Shown here: in pieces, positions 54,245-64,000 of the stretch
Layout: each line of letters begins with the position of its first letter
Position numbering within the stretch: the first letter of the stretch is position 1
DNA from: Eutreptiella sp. 'Long Island Sound 2002'
Taxonomy: Eukaryota; Euglenozoa; Euglenophyceae; Eutreptiales; Eutreptiaceae
Assembly (NCBI GenBank): GCA_964036045.1
Contig: OZ038390.1
Span: 33,916,819-33,980,818, forward strand
Direction: 5' to 3'
DNA length: 64,000 nucleotides
Program-made: the position numbers and the translations under genes
The notes under the pieces: generated by a model
The model's input: only the letters and a program-made list of their open reading frames with translations
What the model was told of the DNA's origin: nothing
The model's database searches: none

Positions 54245-56439
54245 TCATGAGCGCCATTGACGAGCCTTCATCCATGATGAGGACGGCAAACCGGGGTAGT
54301 GGATCCCTTTGGTGTCCAGACACCCTGCGCCCCCCAGGCCCGGAGCTCGGCCATCCCGGGCGTATTTCACGCTCTCATCCCGCGAGTCTTTGTACAGTAA
54401 ACCGAATGCTGCGTCACAGAGTTCGAAGATGTGACCATCCATTATATGCCCATGCCCTCCCCCCCTCTTCCTCTGGATACACGGTAACCCACCAGCCTTT
54501 CTACCACCGGCCCTTAATGGTTCACCTTCCTGTACCTCCGCCAAAGGGAGTGCTTTAATTCATCAAACCTGATGTGGAGTCTGCATTTCCATCGCCACAA
54601 CCGATCAAGCCTCTAGAAGCCTTTGCTGTGTTGGTTGACGGTTCTGAGGAGGAGTGCTAGGACTGCATTGACCTGTCCTGGATGACGCCTTTTGTTTGCA
54701 ACCTCCATTGAGGCCCTGAAAGCTGAATCACCATCAGGCAAATCCCTTTTGGCTGCATTCAAAGCACAAAGGATGGTCAGTTCTCCAACGCAGACCTTCG
54801 TCTTTGGTCATGTTCCCATCACCATTCTATCATTTCCTCCATCTCCGACTGGTCCAAGTACTCGAAAATCTGCTTGCCGAGGAAATGTAATTCCAAGTGG
54901 GGGTCTGGTAGGCCGGAGGAGGGGGGGGGGGGTTAAGATGGGATGAGTGGGTGGGGCATGATTGGTAATGCTGTCATGCCCATTGGTTAACCTTCAAGTT
55001 GAACACTGTGACCAATTGCCACGACTGCTTCCAGGTCAGATGTAATGAGAAGGAGCTGAACCGGACACTGCACACAGCTGCTTGCCACCAAGTGATGGTT
55101 TCGACAGGAACGGGGTAGGACTGAGTGGGACATGTCACGGGGCTGCTTGCCAGCGAAACTCAGTTCTATTCTCTTGACACCAGTGGCATGTCTGACCTTG
55201 ACCGCACACTCGCTTCAGTGCACGTGATGGTGGCCGCTGTGATTTTTTCCTCGTGAACTGATTTCTTGAGCTGCATTTCTTGTTCACTGCCTGCCAAACA
55301 TTTAAGGCAGCAGCTTGGGATACAGAACAATGTGGCGTGCTGCTTGGCGCCAAGGGTATCATCCTGCTTGGGTCTGGTATGCTGCGACATGGATATGCCT
55401 TTTCTGTGCCCTATTCGGGCCCTTGGTGGCTTTCTGCTGCCCCGGCTCTTGAAACGCTTGGGGAGGGGTTGGTGGGAATGGCCAGCAAGTGGTTGGTCAC
55501 GTTCATTAGGGAAGTGCCAAGGTTGGAGTGCTTTGGCGACGGGTATCCCACATATGTGGTCTCTGCATGTGCGTCGCTTCGCAAACAAAACGAGAACTGC
55601 ACGGCAGGCTGCATGGTGAGGCATTTATTTCTTGCTGTTGTGATGTTGCCCTTGCAGCCTGGTGCCTGCTTTGCAGGAGTGTAATGTCCTGCCTCAAATA
55701 AAAAATGATCAACCTTTTCCTCAGTGCTGCGTAGACTGGGCGGATGTCTGGGGGGGGGGGGGGGGGGGCTGGGGTTTTCCGCCAACAACGCCAGCCCTCT
55801 GGGGTCCAGAATGTAGACGAGCCAAATGGCACTTGGCTGGCCAACTGGCCGGGACTCACTTTGGCAACACGTGCGCGTGGCACAACGCGCAACAATGTTC
55901 CCCTTTTCGCCGGCAACAAATCACCAGTATTCTTGTCTTGCACGCTTTGGTGTATGGGGTGAGTGCGAGTTGGGGGCAGGCAAAGCCTGCACTGCCGCCT
56001 CTAAACCACTATGTACATGGTGTGAGAGAAGGACTCTCACACTGAGCTCAGGTTATTTCGCTTGAGGCCCTCCCATGCCCATCGCATGGGCTGGGCAACG
56101 GTGTTGCCATCTGGCTGGGGAGGGGTTTCCCCTGGTCTGGTGTGGGGAGGCCACAGGGCCCCCATGTGTGGTCTGAAAAACGGAGGAAAATCAATTTTGG
56201 GGCGCATTCTGCCCGTGTGCGGCATGGGGAGGGGATGCTGTGTCAGCAGTCCAGCAGCTTGCTGCAGGGAACTAACCAATCGTGGGCAGAGACAGCGACA
56301 CCAGCTGTCTCGGCGCAGACATACACCCATAAAAAATCTGCGGCCCTCTACACGGGGCGCCGCGTCACAAAAAAGGATGTAAGCACCACTGACCCCGCTC
56401 CAACCTTCCCACACAGTCTGGACATCAGACTGTTATTAA
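54245..56439. other. no recognised gene downstream of the YwqG-like gene
   Basis: G-tracts near 54918-54930 and 55750-55768. Frames at 55166-55684 on both strands are long but without domain or splice support. Confidence 0.45.
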
Positions 56440-56466
56440 ATGGTTGACGCACCGGGGGGCGGGGGC

Positions 56467-56508
56467 ACCTCTTTTTGAGAGGTCCTGGGTTCAATTCCCA
56501 GTCACCCT
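56467..56508 (+). other. tRNA-like hairpins (tRNA or SINE remnant)
   Basis: A hairpin ACCTC/GAGGT with a 7-nt loop is followed, after one base, by a perfect T-arm: stem CTGGG/CCCAG and loop TTCAATT (56485-56501). The variable region is too short and no matching acceptor strand exists, so not a working tRNA. Confidence 0.4.
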
Positions 56509-57099
56509 AGCTAAGTAGGAAGATGCCTGGTGACATGGCAGTGATCTCAGTGCCCCAAGCCATTCCACCTCAGCACCAAAGGGACCAAAAGCAAAGGGTT
56601 CACATCTTAGAGTGACCTTGCCTCAGAGAGGGTTGCCATGAGGGCAGTTTTCTATTCTTTTCTTAAATGTTTTCAACTATCTATGCAAATCTAGTTGAGC
56701 ACTGCTGTACATAAGTGATTGTTCTTGCTTTGCTTATGTACAGCCCTTCATGTTTGGAGAATTGTGATCTTCAATTGTGCCCTACTTGGACTTGGGTTTG
56801 TATCTCGATTTTCCTGGATTTCACAAAACAATTTGTTTCATCAAACTATCAAAAATCTGGGAACCCGCAGGCAAGCAACAGGAAACAAGCAGTGGTCAAA
56901 GACACCGAAAGAGTTCATCAAAACTGAACTGAATTCAATAATTCTTTCTAAAATCTTTTAGAAACTACCCTTCATACCAGTAAATGGCATCCTTATCAGT
57001 TCATACAAGCATTTTATGTTGTTGGTGCCTAGTAAAACAGAGCAAGGCACCGTGTATGATGTCCCAAGTCAAAGGCATTCCTCAAATGAAAGCATCTTG

Positions 57100-57180
57100 C
57101 AAAAATGTGGGAGCCGTGTGGTTGGAACCCAGGACCCCCTCCCTAGAGCACACATGGTTAACCACTAGGGTATGATCGAC
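57100..57180 (-). other. tRNA-like sequence, minus strand
   Basis: Reads TAGTGGTTAACC (A-box-like), then GGGGGTCCTGGGTTCCAACC (B-box-like) about 35 nt later. It shares GGTCCTGGGTTC with the element at 56481. Probably the promoter region of a tRNA-derived SINE. Confidence 0.35.
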
Positions 57181-57199
57181 TGCTCTAATGTTGTCGGGC

Positions 57200-60100
57200 A
57201 TCATTGTATAAACAAGACTTAGTAAACGTCCGGACCAAAGGTCGGGTCGGACCAATATTCCCAATGAAGGTCGCAACATTTTAGGAGCTGAAAAAAAGTC
57301 CAATAGAAAACTAATAGTGTGTGTTTACTGTAACTTAGCGAAAGGTTAAGCGATCAAATAAGTCAAATCGCTAAAATTTGATGGAAAAACATTACAACTG
57401 GTGAAATCATCACTAAAAGTCACAGCCGAAAGCAAGCGCAAAAGAGCCACGCTTCTGAAGACTAGTAGCGCAGCCTCACGGCCCACAAAAACAAAGGTGT
57501 GAACAGTGCTTTTTGAAGAGTTGTTAAGGAAATTTTTTGCCTATCATTTTTCGGGCACAATGGCACAAGAAAGAAAAGAATAAAAACCTGCGGGCCAGCA
57601 CAAATGGCCGGGTGAACGGGGATGTTCACGCCATGATACATGTGTACATTTTTTCTGTGTTGTTTGTTTCGTTAAAACGATAGGGTTGTCTTCGCCGTGC
57701 AGCGTGGGAGTTTGCACTCTCTTCCTTGCTTGCTTCACAGGCAAAATTGCCGAATAAAAAGTACGATGAACAAATGGAGTACATTGTGCCCAGGTAGGGT
57801 CAAGTAGGACATTGTGCTCGCGATGCATATGCCAATTCCACTTGGCTGCTCGTTGTTGTGCTTGTCCTTTCCCTCACTTACTCTCTATTTTCTTCTTCAT
57901 CAGTCCTTCGTGACATGCACATAGCGTGCTGTCATTGATTGTAGGATTGTCTTAACACGGCAGGCTTCGTTGAGTGTTGTGCCTCGTGTTTCACCTCACA
58001 CCGGCTGTGTTCTGCCCAGTTAAAACTCAAAGGAGAGTCATGCATTAAAACGATTAGGGTTTTTTCAAAGCACTTAGGGTTGTTTAAAACCTTCTTTGGC
58101 CTCGCGTTTGCTCGTGCATTGACAAGCCTTGCATGGTGAGTAAGGTAGGAATAAGAAAAAGTCACTAACCACGTCTTTTGTAGGGTACTTGTTCCACGCC
58201 AAGGCCCCCCATTCTCTAGAATGTATTAAAGATTATGATTTCACTACTTTCTTTATTCTTTTGAAGCATTGAGTACATTCTTCAAAGTAACCAGGTAATA
58301 ACTAGTCTCCCATAAAGTTCACCCCTGTCACTGAATGGAGCGGAGGTATCTTCCTTCATGGAGGTACATACGGAAATAAAGTAGGCAGTTCATGCCTTTT
58401 CCTTAGAAATTAAGCCCACTGTTCTTCTACCTTAGATACCTAGATACCTAGATGCTTAAAAGTTTCATCCACTTATGATGGTTCTATTTTGTAGCTGCTT
58501 CCAAATTCAGTAGCTTGGCCCAGCTGGCCAAGCCATATCATGTGTCTCGGAATACCAAAATAAATAGAGATTCATCCCCAACCAACACACGAACCTACCC
58601 ATTCAGACGGTACATTGCAAAACTGTACCCAAATGGCTGTGCCCCTGCCGGGGTGCTTTAAAGAGCATCCAACCGTGGCATTGGGGGCGTTTTCGCACAG
58701 CGCTAGTTATTACGGTATGTAACCCTGTAACAGCCCTGAAAACCTGCCACCTCTAGAAGCATGCACGACCAATTCAAAACTCCCAAATTCAAACGTGTCG
58801 TGTTCTCAGAATTATCCAATGTCCAAAACAATGCAATGTAGACAATAAAATTGTCTTGCGGGTGTTACTCCTTGATACCCATAGCCTCAGAATCCAAGTC
58901 CACGTTGATATATGAACGGATGAATTGAACGAAAAGAGTCCGAAAAAAAATACACACTCAGAAAATGGAGTGATGGACTCCTTCCCCGATTGTCAGGCGG
59001 CGGCGAAGGGTACATACACGCAAGAAGGGGAAGGGTTGATGCTACAAGGATACACAATGGCAATAGTACCCTGCGGCAATCCTACACCCAAAAAACTGCC
59101 TACCGGTGGTGGAGAATGGCCTACTTTTCGCACAGCGCGTGCACAGCGCACGGTACGCCCCCATTAACGTTTAGGACGGTCATAGTACGGTGCGAGTGTG
59201 TTGAAGAGGTCAGAAAGTTTCGATCCGTGCAACATTCGTTCGGAGCCTTCACTACCAAACAGCTGAACACCTTAGATCAGGGAAAGCATTCGGACAACCA
59301 GCTATCTCATCGCCTATTCTTCGAACACCGGAACCAGTTTCACCGGATTTAGCGAAATGGTTTGCTGCCTGTGAACGAATCTGCTGATGCAGCACTCATA
59401 TTCATATATTTCTGATTGCCTAACAGTACTAGTGGGTGTTTTGGGCATAATCATACACACATGTTGGAATGGAAAGACTGGCAGAAACCACAAATCACAC
59501 TAAACATATTACCTTTGTGCCATTGGGCTGCACCTTTTGCTCCAAGCCCGTCGCCCGACACAGAAAGTTTTGTTGGCTCCCCTTGCACCACCGGACTCGT
59601 TGGGAAAAATGACCACTAGCAAGTTTCCCTTTCCAGTCCCAAATCTCTCTTGCTAACAGACACTTAGTGGGCTGGTTTCAGATCAGCGACTTGGAGCAAC
59701 AATGGCCAATGGAATCCAAGTTTCTGCTATGATTTCCAGTTGACCTAATCAATCTGAAACGGGGGAACTGCTGGCACACTGAGTTCTGTGTTTGGAAAGC
59801 AAACTGTACGCATTCATCACACACCGCACAGTGGACAAAACCATCTGAAATTCACCCAAAGACATCTAATTTGGCAGGTCCGCAAACCAAACCCCATCTC
59901 TCGTGTTTCTATTTCCCATGCAGTGGGTCCACACATGAGGCCTCCAGCACCAGCATTTGGTATTCATGCTATTTTTGAACTGTCCAAGAATACAGATGAA
60001 CAAGAAAACTATGGCACCAGCAGCAGATGTAAACAAACAACCAATGGACACTGCAAAATACGTTAACTCAAATCAAACTCATCAGATCCAGACAAAATGT

Positions 60101-62643
60101 GACAAATTGAAAGGAATAAGCTCTGTACACAGAATGGCGAGATCTGTCAGTAGGTTAATTGTGCCAGCATATGGAATGAGCGTAACCCATGAAAAGCAAA
60201 TAAATGCAAATCAAATGAGTGCACAGCAAGAAATGCTCTGGATTGCTTCTTCAAACACACAAAATCGCACATTTGACAAAAGCAGAAACAAGTCATCCTC
60301 GGGACACCACAGGCACCCAATCTGTCGTTCGCCAGATCCAAGCACACGGTGCTCAAAACTTCCAGGTACAAATCATGCACACCACATGTATGCATGAACC
60401 ACAGCTGTGCATCTATGCTCCTTCTCTGGTATGCTTCCTACTGCAGATCACATGAACATCCAACATTAGAATACATTCTTGCGGAAGCCGCTTGCCTTCA
60501 CATGAAATTTAACAAAACTACCCTTCTGGGTTTTCAGTGAGTCAAAAGAACAAGCAGTATTGAATCTCAGTTTATCTCTGTTCCGGTCGGTGTGTTCAAT
60601 TCCACATTGCTTGTCAACAATGCCCAAATGGAGACTACGGGACATCAAGTTTCCACAATAATATGCAGGAACCCAGTAATATCCAGTGGTTCCAGAATGC
60701 TCGGTACTTGCTTGTATATGGGGGTCAGCATCACATTTGCTTTTTTTGAAGGCCCCAGACTCCAGACACAAAAGATGCAGGGTCCCAGATACATGGATGT
60801 ACCCAGTACCCCGCCCCACACCAGATGACTTTGATGAACAAGCAGCTCACACAAAGACATTCAATGTACCACAATGTACCCCTCCCACCACCACCATCAA
60901 CGCCACTACTGCCCCAACAGCACTCGTGGGCATGGGCACTAGCCTGCACTTCCCTGCATTTGGTGATCACCTGTCTGGTTTTGTGACTGGCCCTCTGGTG
61001 TCTCAGATGGCATCCCAAAGTTCAGAATTTGTGTCCATCATGAGCGCAAACTCAGGGCAGTAAACCTCCACCTTCCAAATAAAAAAACCACGTATCCCCC
61101 CCACCGCCTTGTCCTAACACGGGCCAGGTTCAGTAAAACGGCAGAAACACGGGGGCACCATCATGGGACAAGGGCGTGTTTGCGAGCGACACATGCCACG
61201 GAACAATTGGAACGGTAAACACCGTGCGAGAGGGGGTAGTGCACATCGGCATGGCATTGCTACACAACCTTCACCGATGAGGACACATCTGCGCGTTCAA
61301 CTGTGATCGCAAGTGGTTTTCCCCAATGGCAATCTCCATCCCACACTTGCTCGAAGCTTTCAATGTGGCATTTCACGAGGCGTTGAGAAAAACGGTAACT
61401 TGAGGGCACTTTCTTAGCGAGTACATGAAAGCAAAACCACCTTCCCCAAAGGGGAATCAGTGGATTTCACATGGAAATATATTGATTGGAATCATAAATA
61501 ACCAATGCCTATAGAATCACAAAAGAGTCGCCAGTACGTGACATTTACCTCAATAGTATATCATTTACTAACTGCACCATGAGCCCCAAGATCATACCAT
61601 TGTGTTGTCTGCATTGTGACTTCTTGATGTTACTGGTCGTAGATGAACCAATACAACAGCAATCCAACGATGACAACATTCAAAATAATGACGGGCAGCA
61701 TCTGCTGAGCATATCAAACGGTTTCCGCCCTAAAGAGTACGCAGTGTGCAATCCACTGCGCAGGTACACACTGATGCAAGGCACGCAGTGTACAGTCTGC
61801 AGTGCACAGCGGTCTGTGGTGCTCCAAACCAAAAGCCTGGTGACTTGGCGCTGAACGGGATGCCAACGCCAAAACAACGCCACTCGCCAAAAATGGAAAG
61901 ATCACACGGGCCGGCATAGAAAAACGGGGTCACCTAGAGGCGAAACCAGGGAAATGGCTTTGTACGACAACACACGCCCCTAAAATGAAGTAGGGGCTGG
62001 AATGGAAAACGGAGAAATTGCACACGGAGCACGAGGAATGCGGTGTCCATAGGGGAAATGTTGGGCGGGCAAAGCTTCTTGCCGGAATGGCGAATCGCGT
62101 ATGCCCCTGTGCCACGGCGCATCAACCGGACGGAGCTGAACACGTTGCCCGGAAGGGTCTCCGTGAAGATCGTGAGCGATGTGTATGTGCAACGGTGGGA
62201 AACCCAGGAAAAAAGCAGAATTGGGGTACGACCTGCTCCATGAGATGCCTCCAACACAACCCATTTTCATCAACATCGCCTTATCTGCATTGCCCCCCCC
62301 CCCCCCCCGCCACTCCTGTTGCTGCGAAATCAATCATCCCCCAATCCCCGTCACGACTTTGGCATCCATGGGAGCCTGTTGATACGATTTCACATGAGCA
62401 CAGAGCGAGTCAGCCATATTCCTCAACGCCCGGACGGGTTTGCCTCGCTCAGCAAGTGCACTTGGTGACACTTCCATTGCTGTATTCATGCTGCTAGATT
62501 CGGCTATGGCCTCGGCCAAGGTGCCCGTGGCACCTCTCATCCCTGAAACAGCTCTGGGGTGACGCCGTAGTCCGAAAATGCAAAAAGCTTCTTAATGTAC
62601 ACAGCACCACACTGCACAACACGGCGACGCACTGCGCGTTGGA
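57200..62643. other. AT-richer region without a recognised gene
   Basis: Lacks the long G/C runs of the rest of the window between about 57.2 and 61.0 kb. Possible coding-like pieces are 60870-61063 (GMGTSLHFPAFGDHLSG, to a stop) and 62043-62243 (LPEWRIAYAPVPRRINRTEL), both plus strand, neither recognised nor supported by splice sites. Confidence 0.4.
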
Positions 62644-62947
62644 GTGTGGCGCCGAGACAGCCGCACTTTGTAGCCATGAATGCTCTTTTGGCATGTGGCC
62701 GCAAAACGGCCAAAAGGGTCATGCAACCGAACCCCCCCCCCCCCCCCCCTTGTGCAAGAGCAACACCAAAGGCCCAAATTTTGGCGGGAACAAAACCTAC
62801 CATTGCTCTGACAAGGGCGTTTGTGGTGTGCAGTGATGCCGTGTGGCAGCCTGGACAGTGGCTGCATGACCACTGCCGTCTTGGGGCCACACTCCAGAAG
62901 AGCGTGGTCTGTGGCTACAAAACTGCCGCTGTCTCAGGGCCCCACAC
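62644..62947. repeat. imperfect inverted repeat with ~85-bp arms
   Basis: Left arm 62644-62727 and the reverse complement of 62860-62947 share GTGTGG, GAGACAGC, TTTGTAGCCA, GCTCTT, TGTGGCC and GTCATGCA in order, about 70% alike by eye. A G/C tract (62735-62749) lies in the loop. Looks like a decayed inverted duplication. Confidence 0.55.
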
Positions 62948-64000
62948 AATCCGAACAAATGCGGATGGCTACACTCCCCCGCAGCAGGTGCAGTGGGGAA
63001 CAGTGAAATGGCCTACATGACCCCATTGTTGTTCCACGACGATGGGAGATATTTCCTCAAGCGACTGTTGGTGGAGCAACAACCCCCCAGCCAGTTGCCC
63101 TCCCCGCCTTGTTCACTGTTGGCCGGAGGCCCCGTTTGGGGGGGGGGGCGGGGCTCGGAGGGGCTTATGCCCGAGGGGCCACCTCTGAAACAAGCGCCAG
63201 GTCCGACAGTATTGCGGCCCGGCGACAAGTTTTGCCCCACATCAACCGCTACCTTGTGCCGGGGCTGAGCTTCGAGGGCGGGATCTTCAAAGAGCAACAA
63301 ACAACATTTGTATAGCACCTCGTCCTGCACGATTTGGGGCTCAAAGTGTTGAGTATAGAAACACATGTGGTTGTGGTGCTTGTGGACCACCGGGGGACTC
63401 CTTAGGCCGGTACCTTTGACAATTAACTGTTGTGCGGGGGCCCCCTTGGGGGGGGGTAATCAGTGTCCTAGAGCCCATGGAGTCGGTCCCCCCCCAAGCC
63501 CTCCCCAGCTTGCTGCCCCCCACCCCCCCCCTCCTTTGCAGTGACACGGCCAGGTTTAGTAAACGTGCGGAAACACAGGGCTGCGGTGTTTGGAGTAGAG
63601 CATGGAACACACGTTGCAGGCATAAGCCAACCCCACCCCTCACAACACGACAATGCCAAGCAGCATCCTCATCTGCAGAACTCAGGTACCACTCAGTTGT
63701 TTGCATTCTGATTGACAGGCACCGAATAGGGGCTGGCTCAGGGGCTGGCTGAGGGGCTGACTTAAGGGCTTGTGTAGAGGCTGCCTTAGGGATAAGCTTG
63801 GGTTTCGGTATGTACAATTCACTTCAACTGAAGGCTCCCAGATACATAGACAGTCCTCACAGGTGTGTCAAAAGCAGGAACTATAAATCCGCTAAAAATA
63901 GAGGACATGCAGCAAAAGGGCCTGCAAAACGCTCCAAAGAACACACACCAACATTTTTCACACATTCCCATTACAAAAAGAGGAAGGCACACTGAAATAC
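62948..64000. other. right edge, G-tract repeats, no recognised gene
   Basis: Two copies of an ACTGTTG...GGCCCC...GGGGGG motif lie at 63113-63143 and 63424-63455. C-tracts at 63490-63535. A short plus-strand frame ends ...LSFEGGIFKEQQTTFV at 63315, unrecognised. Confidence 0.4.

Noticed and set aside
56440-56515. Functional tRNA with a UUU anticodon
   Set aside because: Anticodon-like and T hairpins exist, but the variable region is one base and no 5' acceptor strand pairs with the 3' one.

Overview
The window looks like nuclear DNA of a photosynthetic eukaryote (an alga or other plastid-bearing protist). The evidence is: genes split by GT-AG introns of 0.1 to 8.6 kb; a PsbP-type thylakoid lumen protein with a long plastid presequence; a Golgi-type membrane-anchored GH38 mannosidase; WWE domains; DDE transposase, reverse transcriptase, MULE-like and SINE-like elements; and many microsatellites and homopolymer G/C tracts. 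I cannot name the lineage. The PsbP-like precursor has an N-terminal hydrophobic segment plus a second one before its twin-arginine lumen signal, which would fit a secondary plastid but does not prove one. Assignments rest on motif recognition and splice-phase agreement by eye; no search was run.

Layout. 0-19.2 kb (minus strand): five exons of a GH38 alpha-mannosidase-like gene (start at 19200, an 18-nt microexon at 17342-17359, last visible exon at 2502-2680, 3' end beyond the left edge). Its introns hold a reverse transcriptase ORF (10466-12223), a decayed relative (15.2-15.9 kb), a 1.14-kb tandem repeat in three copies (7.1-10.0 kb), minisatellites and G-tracts. Two SINE-like copies lie at 0.95-1.7 kb.

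19.9-25.8 kb: mobile-element debris, including an inverted pair of 10-bp arrays, a possible tyrosine-recombinase relic and a 43-bp minisatellite, then a frameshifted GH65 phosphorylase exon. 30.2-31.3 kb (minus): the intronless PsbP-like gene. 32.2-35.4 kb: a TIR-bounded non-autonomous element, a four-copy short repeat and a decayed transposon ORF. 36.8-39.7 kb (minus): a DDE transposase ORF overlapping an OTU plus Myb/SANT-like ORF, with the OTU domain split across the two frames.

40.75-54.24 kb (plus): two complete multi-exon genes assembled from exons that join in phase. The first encodes a 212-residue protein with two WWE domains and a basic tail. The second encodes a 216-residue YwqG-like (DUF1963) protein spread over 10.9 kb; two of its introns each carry a MULE-like MITE with intact 10-11 bp target-site duplications. 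54.2-64 kb: no recognisable gene, only tRNA-like pieces, a decayed inverted repeat and G-tract repeats.

The genes do not form an evident pathway. The strongest leads are the transposase/OTU element with its +1 frame junction and Cys-to-His change, the stand-alone tandem WWE protein, and the mannosidase microexon.
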